The translations under genes and the position numbers were made by a program. From Acanthococcus lagerstroemiae (lineage: Eukaryota; Arthropoda; Insecta; Hemiptera; Eriococcidae), in the NCBI GenBank assembly GCA_031841125.1, contig CM063108.1, forward strand, positions 67,676,344-67,740,343: a stretch of 64,000 nucleotides of DNA. The letters run 5' to 3'. Shown here piece after piece: positions 1-13,000 of this stretch (its first letter is position 1; each line of letters starts with the position of its first letter). A model generated the notes under the pieces. That model saw only the letters and a list, made by a program, of their open reading frames with translations, ran no database searches and was not told the DNA's origin.

Positions 1-130
1 GCCTTCGTATTCAGTGTTCACAATAAAAATAGTTAGAATCATATAATCTCATTCTATTGTTCTTTATACTGTTGTGTAGTGTTATTTGAAATGCAGTGAA
101 GATTGAAAAGACTTTATTACTCTTGTGTCA
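1..130 (+). repeat. Dispersed repeat, copy 1
   Basis: The first ~130 bases resemble 37198-37330 in the same orientation. Both begin GCC(T/A)TCGTATTCAG and share CTGTTGTGTAGTGT about 80 bases in. This is a dispersed repeat of unknown class, and the window edge cuts it, so its true left boundary is unseen. Confidence 0.55.
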
Positions 131-2558
131 AAGTTGCCTGAGCACGTGTTTTAGGCCCATACGTATCAAACTTTCATGCGCTTGCGTACAAAGATACCTG
201 TGTGTTGTTATTTACTGAGAGGAGTTCACTGAGTTATTTGGCTGTTGGTGGATACTTTATCTACTACTTAGTAGTAGACCTTGTATGATCTCAGTGTTGA
301 TATTAATTCATGTTTGCGCATAGAAAATGAACACTGTATTCTGTCTCTCAAAAACATGTTCTTTAACCTTTCTATGCGCATATACCAGTAAGAATCAGAA
401 AAGATATCATCCTAGGTCTATTTAATAGTCTAATGCTAATGAAAGGTAATTATATTGAAAATTCATATCCATGCTCTAGTGCTAGTATATTCAATTCACG
501 TGCATGGCTAGGAAGATAATTTCGGCCATGTTTACACTAAAACAGTAAAAGTAATCTCATATGTCAAGTTTTAACTCAACCCACACCCTGTATTGAAACG
601 GAACACAGGTACGCTTGCTTTTACTTACATTCTGATTTCATAGATCCTGGTTTTATAGGTTTCTCTGTCCTTTAACGGGTCATCTCAGTATTCTTACATT
701 GCTAAAAATGCTCTACAGCATCTTAAATTACTACATGTATTTCTGTTGTATACTAAATGGTGTCTGTTAGTTCTAGCCTAATTATTTGCAAAACGCTCCA
801 ACTGCGCCTGATCTGAATTATACCAGGTTGATGGTTTGTACTGTAAGTATTGCTCACTAGCACCGCTTGATTTTGCGTTACTGGAGACTTAGAGAGCGCA
901 TAGCATGTTATTTTTATACATCTCTATGTGGAAATCCGTCCGGGACGTAGCACAAAATTGGTTTAGGTATACATGGTCGCATTTTTGTGTGCGTTGGCAA
1001 TTTATTATCCTACAAATACCAGCTGAGGCAGCATAATGTGCCATGTGTAGGTCTAAAGAAGTTCATTTTTGTGAGGCGATGTTTCGGTTGCCGCATTGTT
1101 TCTTTTGTTATTTAAAGCTGCTTTGTGTATTGGTTCCTCACATTTTGTGGTGTGCCCTAACCGGGTTCATTTCTGATGGATTGCTGGAAGTAGAAAACGT
1201 GACGTATAGCTAGGTACTTTTTTGTAGTGATAGTATCTAACACTATCATGGAGTAGTGTAATTTCAAAAACGCTTGAGTCAGTTTTCGACAGTTCTAAAT
1301 TAATGGCGTTCTCTGGTAGTTCAAATAGTGAACGTATAATACAGAACTCCAAGAACGCCCCGTTTTCGCTGATGGATGTGATATTATCCGTGAACAACTG
1401 AATTATTATAGTTCCAAAAACACCTAAGTCATCGGCCTTGATAAATTGTATTCGTTTTTGCATTCTTATTGCGGTTCATTCAATGAATGGTCCACAAAAC
1501 ATTTGGTATGATCAGAAGTAGTTATTATTGTAAAATGAAAAAGTTGATATTGGTGGTGCGATCTGTCGGATATGTTATGAGTTTCTTTTAATCAATCGAT
1601 ATTGATCACGAATGCCAAATTTTCATTGCAATCTGCTGCCACAATGCCGAATAAGGGTGTTTCATTTAATGTAAAGTTGAATAAAAAATGTTCGTCCTTG
1701 ATTATTACTGTGCCTACATCGTGTGGGTATTCTAAGTTATCATTTTTGTAGTGGCGAAACGGCCGTACGTATTCAGTGTTGCCATCACTGTTGTAAAGTT
1801 TTCAGTCGCGATTTTGTTTTTCTTTGGGACGTATTCACATTTGAAACAAGAGGGTACAGCTATTAGATGAGCCCAGTAACAGGAAGTTCAACGCAATGTA
1901 GCCTGTTTCAAACGATTTTTGCTGTTTCCTGAACAATCAAGATTTTTGACTTAGGCGTTTTTGAAATCACGCTACTCTCGCCCGGATATGGTTGTTCATC
2001 TTCAAGACTGTAAGTAGTTGTATTCATGTACCTGCGAATTTGGTGCCGGAACGCATTCACTAATCTTTTGAAAATTTGCGCGTCTTAACGAGATGCTGAA
2101 TCGGCATGATTGTCATGGCTTGTATTGGGATTTGTTCGTGTAGGTTGCACTACTTCCGGGTTTTCACTTTCTTAAACTTCCTGCATCGACTATCTTATTT
2201 CAGCAATGTACAAATGGGGCGATACGGAGTACTTGATTGTAATTGGAAAAAATTTGGATCCTTCAAGTATAGTTGGAGTAGCTCAGTGCAAGAGATGTAG
2301 TCAATTTTTTGAAGAAATAGAGTGTACTAACCGGCATTACGTCGATTGGTGGTGAAAATGATCTGTCTGCAGAAAATCGACTCGATTACTTGCACTCAGT
2401 CCTCCACTCACCTTGGTATGTAGTTGTTGACATCTCATTCCCTTACTTTAATAGTCATCTTGTACGTGGTACTGATGTTGAAACTGGTACTCAAAAAGGT
2501 ACAAAAAGGAACTGTCGGCTGCTTCGTATCATCGTGTACGTATCTAGGTGCATGTAAA
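131..2558. other. Non-coding stretch, nothing recognised
   Basis: I see no gene, RNA gene or terminal-repeat element here. The short ORFs (the longest is about 98 codons on the minus strand at 1167-1463) have no recognisable motif, no splice-consistent neighbours and ordinary AT-rich composition. Confidence 0.5.
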
Positions 2559-2968
2559 ATGGCGGAATCTCTCTCATTATTGAATTTGTTTTTATTTTAC
2601 GCTGTTTTGCAGTCAGCATACCTATATAGAAAAAATGAAACGCAGTCGATCTTGAATGCAGAGGAAGATGAGCGAGTTTTAGAGTCCAGACCTGTGAACT
2701 CGTTACCGCAATCGCGTATGTTTTTTGTTTTCTTTTTCAATATTCTTATGTACCCCGAATGGGGTATAGTTATGAATATGCTCGTATATTGATTTTGATG
2801 ACGATTATTGATGTGTATGATTTGATAGAATGACATTCGAATCGTGGTTTCATTATCTTGTTGTATCTTTGTCTTACAGTTAATACATTTTTGGACTTAC
2901 TGGTGTATAATTTCAATATTTATGTGAAGAAATCGCTCAACGTTTCGCATATTGGACCCCTAATTTGA
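2559..2968 (+). CDS. Possible small two-exon secreted or anchored protein
   Basis: Exon 1 is 2559-2715. It opens with an ATG in strong context (AAAATGG) and encodes a hydrophobic N-terminus (LSLLNLFLFYAVLQSAYL) that looks like a signal peptide or anchor. An NET glycosylation sequon and an acidic stretch (NAEEDERVLES) follow. It ends at a good donor (C^GTATG) in phase 1. Exon 2 is 2880-2968, after a pyrimidine-rich acceptor (GTCTTACAG). It restores the frame and ends at TGA, giving about 82 residues that finish in IGPLI. I do not recognise the family. The matching phases and the start context support a gene, but a chance ORF or a longer gene with different splicing is possible. Confidence 0.33.
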
Positions 2969-4729
2969 AGAAACCACAGGCGGCGACTCATAATTTCTTC
3001 ATTTGTGAGGGGAGAGGCAAGATTTCCAACGTAAAATAATGAACATTTAGGGGATTATCAAGTTTTCTTTGAGGGGTGGATTCTTGCTGTTAGCTTTCCT
3101 GTAAGTAAGGTAATTATACTGTAGACGAGCAAAAATTATTATTTTTCGGTAACTAGAGCGCGTTTATGTGCATGAGGAAATACTTATGACATTTGAGACT
3201 AAAATTTTAGTACGGGGCAAGATGATCCCCTAGTTCAATTCACTGGTAGTCAGTCGTTCCTTTTAGTCCCTCGTTGTCGCCACATGTGGAAAAAACACTG
3301 TTCGACTTTTGGATACAGCATATAAGCGAGAAAGATAATAATTTTACTCATGGAAAATACACATGCGCCGCAGAAGATAAGTACAAAAAGGTGAAACTAG
3401 GGTAATTCGGATCTAAAAGAAAAGAAAATATTGAATAAAACTTGAAGAGGGCTACCTAAACATTGGACCGACAAATACCGAAATAGTAATTCCGGGATCC
3501 AAGGATGTTAAGAGATACTTCATGGTCGAGGAAGTAACCAAAAAGATGAAACCACATCAGATTTGAGAGTAATTTAAGCCTCTGATCCAGAATATGTGTT
3601 CAATATTTGGCACAACTTTCCTACGTCTCACTCAAACGTATCGTGTACTTCAATTAGTTTGATCGTTGAGTACGTAGCTCGGAGGAGGGAACATTTTCAC
3701 TCAATCAACTCCCACCACTTGAAATTCTTCCTCAGACTAATACGTCTCTCTCGAACACTCACTGTCTTCTCACTCGAGTGTTTTTATTATAAACAGCCAA
3801 TCCTCATTTCCTACCAGGGACTCCGTTCTTCATAAGCAGTATGGCCACTCCATTCACACGTTTCTAAGTATTCATTGTCAGGGACGAAAATAAGAGGGAC
3901 ACAGGGGGCAGCTAGCATCCCAAGCCTCTGCCAGAGTTGGGAAATTTTATGAGATGGATCAAAAGTTGGAAAAATCCAACGAGTAAAAAGGTTTTGTTTT
4001 AGCCCAAACAAATTTTGATACTTGGGAATTTGAGTTGAATCAGTTCGGAATTAAACAATTTTTGCTCCTCCAGAAGAAACTCTTCGCTACGTCCCTGATC
4101 ATTGTAAACCGGCAACCACTACGTGAACACTTGTGTAAACATGCAATTGAAATTCGTTTGTCTACAACATTGTAAACTACGACCAAAAGCGTATTAAACT
4201 TGACACACTACTCAACTCCAGTTACACTCTTACACCACCCGGCTTTTGTTTTGTTCTAGTCGGCCACTCCTACTACACTGAAATTAATTCGTGGCTACAA
4301 ACGGGAGTATCGCGCATTCTAATGAAAACACATCAACCTAGCAGAAAAAAATGTTACCGCCAGAATTCCTAATCTGTGATTGCGATACTAGCTCCATAAT
4401 TCGCATGGTCTATATTAATCGCAAAATATAAAAATCATGATAGGGTGCAAAATTGTGGTATGCAGCGCAGCTGCATGAACGTATAAGAGTCTTATCAGTA
4501 ACCAAAATGGTGGAAAATTGTGACGACTGAAGTCAACTCATATGCAAAGATGGTTTAATCAGCCTTGAGCCGTACTTGAAGTCTGAAAATTAGCTTCAAG
4601 CTATAAGCCAAGTCACCCAGCAGCTTGAAAGCAATTAGCTAAGTATGAGCTCGGGACCATTTATTTAACACCCTGGATACCACGTTGAATTTATTATTTT
4701 CTTCTACAATTTTGTAAATTTTAGAAAAA
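2969..4729. other. Non-coding stretch
   Basis: No gene or clear mobile element is visible. The ORFs at 3596-3835 (plus) and 3811-4011 (minus) have no recognisable domain. I looked here for the missing last exon of the SLC17-like gene, which would carry a typical W-x-x-V-F C-terminal helix, and did not find it. Confidence 0.45.
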
Positions 4730-6024
4730 TGTGAACGCTTTCAACACGTTGAATATGCAATACAAAACACACCAATAAACTTTTTTTTTCTTTTCGGAAT
4801 TCCTCAGTTCCTAGGGCGAAAAATATTTGACTGGAGACAGCTAGAGCAAAATGGTTGGATAGAAATTTCGGTGATATGAGGTCATTTCGGACAAAATGAA
4901 GGTAATGAAATGGTGGAACATCTCTTGCGCCCGGAAAAATTTTCTCCATTTTGCTATACGTCTGATGGTTCTTGAGAAAAATGTGCCTTTTCAGGTGAAA
5001 AGACAGTCTCATTCGAAATTGTCTATTTTATCTACAGGTTCAAACCTTTTTCCTCTTGCACTCACTAATCCAGAGATTTTCGCATTTTACCGGTTCCTCC
5101 AGGAAAGTAGAAGTTCTGAAAATGTCGATTGGTGTCGATTGTATTGCATATTCGACGTGTTGAAGACATCACGAAATTATTTGGAAATTCTATTGGGTAT
5201 GGACGAAAATGAAAACGGTAATGTGGTGACGCCTTCAACGCACTCAATATGCAATACCGCCTACGCGAATTGCCGTTTTCAAAATTTCCAATTTTCTGCG
5301 TCGAACTGGTAAAGTGCGAAAATCGTTGGATTGGAGGCAGCTACAGGGAAACGGTTTGAAAGTTTCGGTTGGGGGCATCACATGGCACTCACTATTTCAA
5401 ACCGTTTTCCCCAATCTCTCATCAATCCAGAAATTTTCGCGCTTTATTGGTTCGCCCCAGGAAATTAGAAATTTCAAAAATGTCAATTGGTGTAGATTGT
5501 ATTGCATATTCGACGTATTGAAGGCAATACGAAATTATTTGAAAATTCGATGAGTGGTGGACGAAAATGAAAACTGTTATATGGTGACGCCTCCAACGCA
5601 TTCACTCTTCACTTCTACCTACGCGAATTGACGTTTTCAAAATTTACAATTTCCTGGGACGAACTGATAAAGTGCGAAAATCTTGCGATTGGAAGCAGCT
5701 ACAGCGAAACGGTTTGAAGGTTTCTCTTAGGGGCATCATTTGTTTTAAAAATTTCAAACCGTTTTCCCCTAGCTCTCACCAATCCAGAGATTTTCACGTT
5801 TTATTAGTTCGCCCCGGGAAAATAGAGATTTCGAAAAAGTCAATTGGCGTATGTGAAAAAGCAAATTCAGTTCTTCGAAGGCGTCAGGGTACTAATTCGA
5901 ATGTATGAATATTCTATACATGCCTTCAGTACGTCGAGTACGCAACCCAACATACACCAATCAACATTTTCAAAATCGCTAATTTCTCGCGGGGGAACTG
6001 ATAAAACGAGAAAATCTCCGGACT
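4730..6024. repeat. Diverged left edge of the satellite
   Basis: Older copies with a period of about 350-360 bases. For example, TGTCGATTGGTGTCGATTG near 5124 recurs near 5484. The inverted-dimer layout is already present here: CAAACCGTTTTCCCC near 5398 pairs with the reverse complement of GGGAAACGGTTTG near 5346. The ancestral unit was therefore already palindromic before the central copies were amplified. Confidence 0.8.
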
Positions 6025-9000
6025 GGGGATAGCTAGAGGAAAACGGATTGAAATTTTGAAGGCAAAATGATCTCCTCTTTCGAAAGTGTCAACCCGTTTC
6101 GCTGTAGCTGCCTCCAATCAAAAAATTTTGGCATTTTATTAGTTCGCCCCAGAGAAATTAGCGATTTCAAAAACGTCAATTGGCGTATGAGAAAAAGCAT
6201 ATTCAATTCTTCGAAGGCGTCACAATTGTATTTCAAATTTCCCTATATTCGGATAATGCCTTCAGCACGTCGAATATGCAACTCAACATACACCAATCGA
6301 CGTTTTCGAAATCGCGAATTTCTCTGGGGGGAACTAATAAAACGCGAAAATCTCCGGACTGGGGATAGCTAGAGGAAAACGGCTTGAACTTTTGAAAGCA
6401 AAATGATCTCCTGTTTCGAAAGTGTCAACCCGTTTCGCTGTAGCTGCCTCCAATCAAAAAATTTTGGCATTTTATTAGTTCGCCCCAGAGAAATTAGTGA
6501 TTTCGAAAACGTCAATTGGCGTATGAGAAAAAGCATATTCAATTCTTCGAAGGCGTCACTATTGTATTTCAAATTTTCTTATAATAGGAACATGCCTTCA
6601 GCACGTCGAATATGCAACTCAACATACACCAATCGACGTTTTCGAAATCGCGAATTTCTCTGGGGGGAACTAATAAAACGCGAAAATCTCCGGACTGGGG
6701 ATAGCTAGAGGAAAACGGCTTGAACTTTTGAAAGCAAAATGATCTCCTGTTTCGAAAGTGTCAACCCGTTTCGCTGTAGCTGCCTCCAATCAAAAAATTT
6801 TGGCATTTTATTAGTTCGCCCCAGAGGAATTAGCGATTTCGAAAACGGCGAATATTCTGGTAATGCCTTCAGCACGTTGAATATGCAACTCAACATACAC
6901 CAATCGACGTTTTCGAAATCGCGAATTTCTCTGGGGGGAACTAATAAAACGCGAAAATCTCCGGACTGGGGATAGCTAGAGGAAGACGGCTTGAACTTTT
7001 GTGAGCAAAATGATCTCCTCTTTCGAAAGTGTCAACCCGTTTCGCTGTAGCTGCATCCAATCAAAAAATTTTGGCATTTTATTAGTTCTCCCCAGAGAAA
7101 TTAGCGATTTCGAAAACGTCAATTGGCGTATGAGAAAAAGCAATTCAATTCTCGAAGGCGTCACAATTGTATTCAAATTTCTATATCGGAAATGCCTTCA
7201 GCACGTCGAATATGCAACTCAACATACACCAATCGACGTTTTCGAAATCGCGAATTTCTCTGGGGGGAACTAATAAAACGCGAAAATCTCCGGACTGGGG
7301 ATAGCTAGAGGAAAACGGCTTGAACTTTTGAAAGCAAAATGATCTCCTGTTTCGAAAGTGTCAACCCGTTTCGCTGTAGCTGCCTCCAATCAAAAAATTT
7401 TGGCATTTATTAGTTCTTCGCCCAGAAAAATTATGCGATTTCGAAAAACGTCAATTGGCGTATGAGAAAACGCATATTCAATTCTTCGAAGGCGTCACAA
7501 TTGTATTTCAAATTTCTAAATGGAAATGCCTTCAGCACGTCGAATATGCAACTCAACATACACAATCGACGTTTTCGAAATCGCGAATTTCTCTGGGGGG
7601 AACTAATAAAACGCGAAAATCTCCGGACTGGGGATAGCTAGAGGAAAACGGCTTGAACTTTTGAAAGCAAAATGATCTCCTTTGTTCGTTCAGTGCTTCA
7701 AACTCCGGTTGCTTGAAGTTAAGCTTAGCCGTTCAATCAAAAAAATTTATCGCATTTTTATTAAACGATTCGACTCAGAAAGTAATTAGTGATTTTCGGG
7801 GTAAAAAGCAAATTGCCCGTATTGAGAAAAGCATATTCAATTCTTCGAAGGCGTCACTATTGTATTTCAAATTTTCTTATATTCGGAACATGCCTTCAGC
7901 ACGTCGAATATGCAACTCAACATACACCAATCGACGTTTTCGAAATCGCGAATTTCTCTGGGGGGAACTAATAAAACGCGAAAATCTCCGGACTGGGGAT
8001 AGCTAGAGGAAAACGGCTTGAACTTTTGAAAGCAAAATGATCTCCTGTTTCGAAAGTGTCAACCCGTTTCGCTGTAGCTGCCTCCAATCAAAAAATTTTG
8101 GCATTTTATTAGTTCGCCCCAGAGAAATTAGTGATTTCGAAAACGTCAATTGGCGTATGAGAAAACGCATATTCAATTCTTCGAAGGCGTCACTATTGTA
8201 TTTCAAATTTTCTTATATTCGGAACATGCCTTCAGCACGTCGAATATGCAACTCAACATACACCAATCGACGTTTTCGAAATCGCGAATTTCTCTGGGGG
8301 GAACTAATAAAACGCGAAAATCTCCGGACTGGGGATAGCTAGAGGAAAACGGCTTGAACTTTTGAAAGCAAAATGATCTCCTCTTTCGAAAGTGTCAACC
8401 CGTGTCGCTGTAGCTGCCTCCTATCCAAAAATTTTTGCATTTTATTAGTTCGCCCCAGAGGAATTAGCGATTTCGAAAACGGCGAATATTCTGGTAATGC
8501 CTTCAGCACGTTGAATATGCAACTCAACATACATCAATCGACGTTTTCGAAATCGCGAATTTCTCTGGGGGGAACTAATAAAACGCGAAAATCTCCGGAC
8601 TGGGGATAGCTAGAGGAAAACGGCTTGAACTTTTGAAAGCAAAATGATCTCCTGTTTCGAAAGTGTCAACCCGTTTCGCTGTAGCTGCCTCCAATCAAAA
8701 AATTTTGGCATTTTATTAGTTCGCCCCAGAGAAATTAGTGATTTCGAAAACGTCAATTGGCGTATGAGAAAAAGCATATTCAATTCTTCGAAGGCGTCAC
8801 TATTGTATTTCAAATTTTCTTATATTCGGATAATGCCTTCAGCACGTCGAATATGCAACTCAACATACACCAATCGACGTTTTCGAAATCGCGAATTTCT
8901 CTGGGGGGAACTAATAAAACGCGAAAATCTCCGGACTGGGGATAGCTAGAGAAAAACGGCTTGAACATTTGAGAGCAAAATGATCTCCTCTTTCGAAAGT

Positions 9001-10080
9001 GTCAACCCGTGTCGCTGTTGCTGCCTCCTATCCAAAAATTTTTGCATTTTATTAGTTCGCCCCAGAGGAATTAGCGATTTCGAAAACGGCGAATATTCTG
9101 GTAATGCCTTCAGCACGTTGAATATGCAACTCAACATACACCAATCGACGTTTTAGAAATCGCGAATTTCTCTGGGGGGAACTAATAAAACGCGAAAATC
9201 TCCGGACTGGGGATAGCTAGAGAAAAACGGCTTGAACATTTGAGAGCAAAATGATCTCCTCTTTCGAAAGTGTCAACCCGTGTCGCTGTTGCTGCCTCCT
9301 ATCCAAAAATTTTTGCATTTTATTAGTTCGCCCCAGAGGAATTAGCGATTTCGAAAACGGCGAATATTCTGGTAATGCCTTCAGCACGTTGAATATGCAA
9401 CTCAACATACATCAATCGACGTTTTCGAAATCGCGAATTTCTCTGGGGGGAACTAATAAAACGCGAAAATCTCCGGACTGGGGATAGCTAGAGGAAGACG
9501 GCTTGAACTTTTGTGAGCAAAATGATCTCCTCTTTCGAAAGTGTCAACCCGTTTCGCTGTAGCTGCATCCAATCAAAAAATTTTGGCATTTTATTAGTTC
9601 TCCCCAGAGAAATTAGCGATTTCAAAAACGTCAATTGGCGTATGAGAAAAAGCATATTCAATTCTTCGAAGGCGTCACAATTGTATTTCAAATTTCCCTA
9701 TATTCGGATAATGCCTTCAGCACGTCGAATATGCAACTCAACATACACCAATCGACGTTTTCGAAATCGCGAATTTCTCTGGGGGGAACTAATAAAACGC
9801 GAAAATCTCCGGACTGGGGATAGCTAGAGGAAAACGGCTTGAACTTTTGAAAGCAAAATGATCTCCTGTTTCGAAAGTGTCAACCCGTTTCGCTGTAGCT
9901 GCCTCCAATCAAAAATTTTGCATTTTATTAGTTCGCCCCAGAAAGTGATTAAAAGTCAATTCGAAAACGAGCGTAATATTCTGGTAAGCCTTCACACGTC
10001 GAATATGCAACTCAACATACACCATCGACGTTTTCGAATCCGAATTTCTCTGGGGGAACTAATAAAACGCGAAATCTCCG
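6025..10080. repeat. Homogeneous satellite block 1 (336/271-bp units)
   Basis: Near-identical units of two lengths. The order read from the GGGGATAGCTAG landmarks is long, long, short, long, two irregular units (about 7304-7996), long, short, long, short, short, long. The 271-bp form lacks about 65 bases from the inner end of the left arm: AACGTCAATTGGCGTATG...TTTTCTTAT is replaced by AACGGCGAATATTCTGG. A shorter stem and a different loop result. Variants such as GTGTCGCTGT and GTTTCGCTGT mark sub-families. Confidence 0.9.
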
Positions 10081-13000
10081 GACTGGGGATAGCTAGAGAA
10101 AAACGGCTTGAACATTTGAGAGCAAAATGATCTCCTTTTCAAAGTGTCAACCGTTCGCGTGCTGCCTCCATCAAAATTTGCATTTTATTAGTTCGCCCAA
10201 GGAATTAGCGATTTCGAAACGGCGAATATTCTGGTAATGCCTTCAGCACTGATATGCAACTCAACATACACAATCGACGTTTCGAAATCGCGAATTTCTC
10301 TGGGGAACTAATAAACGCGAAAATCTCGACTGGGATAGCTAGAGAAAGGCTTGAACTTTGGAGCAAAATGATCTCCTCTTCAAAGTGTCAACCCTTCGCT
10401 GTAGCTGCATCCAATCAAAAAATTTGGCATTTTATTATTCCCAAGAAATTAGCGATTTCAAACGCAATTGGCGTATAAGGAAAAAGCATATTCAATTCTT
10501 AGGCGACAATGTATTTCAATTTCCTCAATCAAAATTCAGCACGTCGAATATGCAACTCAACATACACCAATCGACGTTTTCGAAATCGCGAATTTCTCTG
10601 GGGAACTATAAAACGCGAAATCTCCGACTGGGGATAGCTAGAGGAAAACGGTTAACATTTGAGAGCAAAGTCTCTGTTTCGAAAGTGTCAACCCGTTTCA
10701 CTGTAGGTGCCTCCAATCAAAAAATTTTTGCATTTTTTAAGTTCGCCCAGAGGAATTAGCGATTTCGAAAACGACGAATATTCTGGTAAAGCCTTCAGCA
10801 CGTTGAATATGCAACTCAACATACAATTCAATCGACGTTTTCGAAATCGCGAATTTCTCTGGGGGGAACTAATAAAACGCGAATATCTCCGGACTGGGGA
10901 TACTAGAGGAAACGGCTTGAACTTTGAAAGCAAAATGATCTCCTTTTCGAAAGTGTCAACCGTTTCGCTGTAGCTGCCTCCAATCAAAAATTTTGGCATT
11001 TTATTAGTTCCCCCAGAGAAATAGTGATTTCGAAAACGTCAATTGGCGTATGAGAAAAAGCATATTCAATTCTTCGAAGGCGTCACTATTGTATTTCAAA
11101 TTTTCTTATATTCGGATAATGCCTTCAGCACGTCGAATATGCAACTCAACATACACCAATCGACGTTTTCGAAATCGCGAATTTCTCTGGGGGGAACTAT
11201 AAAACACGAAAATCTCCGGACTGGGATAGCTAGAGAAAACGGCTTGAACTTTTGAGAGCAAAATGATCTCCTGTTTCGAAAGTTCAACCCGTTCACTGTA
11301 GTGCCTCCAATCAAAAAATTTTGCATTTTATATTCGCCCAGAGGAATTAGCGATTTCGAAACGGCGAATATTCTGGTAAGCCTTCAGCACGTGAATATGC
11401 ACTCAACATACATCAATCGACGTTTTCGAATCGCGAATTTCTCTGGGAACTAATAAAACGCGAAATCTCCGACTGGATACTAGAGGAAAACGCTTGAACT
11501 TGAAGCAAAATGATCTCTTTTCGAAAGTGTCAACCCGTTTCGCTGTAGCTGCTCCAATCAAAAAATTTGCATTTTATTAGTTCCCCCAGAGAATTAGCGA
11601 TTTCAACGTAATTGCGTAAAAAGCATATTCAATTCGAAGCGTCACATGTATTTCAATTCCTATCGGGTAATGCCTTCAGCACGTCGAATATGCAACTCAA
11701 CATACACCAATCGACGTTTTCGAAATCGCGAATTTCTCTGGGGGAACTATAAAACGCGAAAATCTCCGGACTGGGGATAGCTAGAGGAAAACGGCTTGAA
11801 CTTTTGAAGCAAAATGATCTCCTGTTTCGAAAGTGTCAACCCGTTTCACTGTAGTGCCTCCAATCAAAAAATTTTGCATTTTATTAGTTCGCCCCAGAGA
11901 ATTAGCGATTTCGAAAACGGCGAATATTCTGTAAGCCTTCAGCGTCGAATATGCAATCAACATACACCAATCGACGTTTTGAAATCGCGAATTTCTCTGG
12001 GGGGAACTAATAAAACGCGAAATCTCCGGACTGGGATAGCTAGAGGAAGACGGCTTGAACTTTTGAGCAAAATGATCTCCTTTTCGAAGTGTCAACCGTT
12101 CGCTGTAGCTGCTCCAATCAAAAAATTTTGCATTTTATAGTTCCCCAGAGAATTAGGATTTCAAAACGTCAATTGGCGTATGAGAAAAACATATTCAATC
12201 TTCGAAGGCGCACATGTATTTCAAATTTCCTTATCGGATAATGCCTTCAGCACGTCGAATATGCAACTCAACATACACCAATCGACGTTCGAATCGCGAA
12301 TTCTCTGGGGGAACTAATAAAACGCGAAAATCTCCGACTGGATAGCAGAGGAAAACGGCTTGAACTTTTGAGAGCAAATGTTCCTTTCGAAAGGTCAAAA
12401 CGTTTCACTTAGTGCTCCATCAAAAATTTGCATTTTATTAGTTGCCCAGAGAAATTAGCGTTCGAAAAGGACGAATTTTGGTAAATGCCTTCGCAATGAA
12501 TATGCAACTCAACATACACAATCACTTTTAGAAATCCGATTTCAATCGCGAATTTCTCTGGGAACTAATAAAACCGAAACTGGGGAGCTAGGGAAGAGGC
12601 TTGAACTTTGTGAGAAATTGATCCCTCTTTCAAAGTGTTCAACGTTCAGCTGCATCCAATCAAAAATTTTGGCATTTATAATTATTCTCCAGTAATAGCG
12701 TTTCAAAAGTCAATTGGCGTTGAAAAGGATATTCTTACTTCAGCACGTCAATTGATCAAATTCCCTAATTTGGTAATGTTAACGCGAATTCAATAACAAT
12801 ACACCAACGCGAATTTTCGGACTCGGAATGCTAGGGGGGAACTATAGGAAAACTCGGACTGATCTTGGGAAAAGTCTTAACCTTTAGCAATGTGCCTCTT
12901 CAAAAAGTTTCAGTTTTTAGTTCAATCAAAAATTTTGCTTTATTAGGCAGAAATTAGGATTCAGATACGTAAGGTGAAAGCATATTCAATGGAGTGAGAA

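Noticed and set aside
6025..10080. Regular direct repeats suggestive of a CRISPR array.
   Set aside because: Units are 271-336 bases with no unique spacers and no cas genes, and the surrounding genes are eukaryotic.
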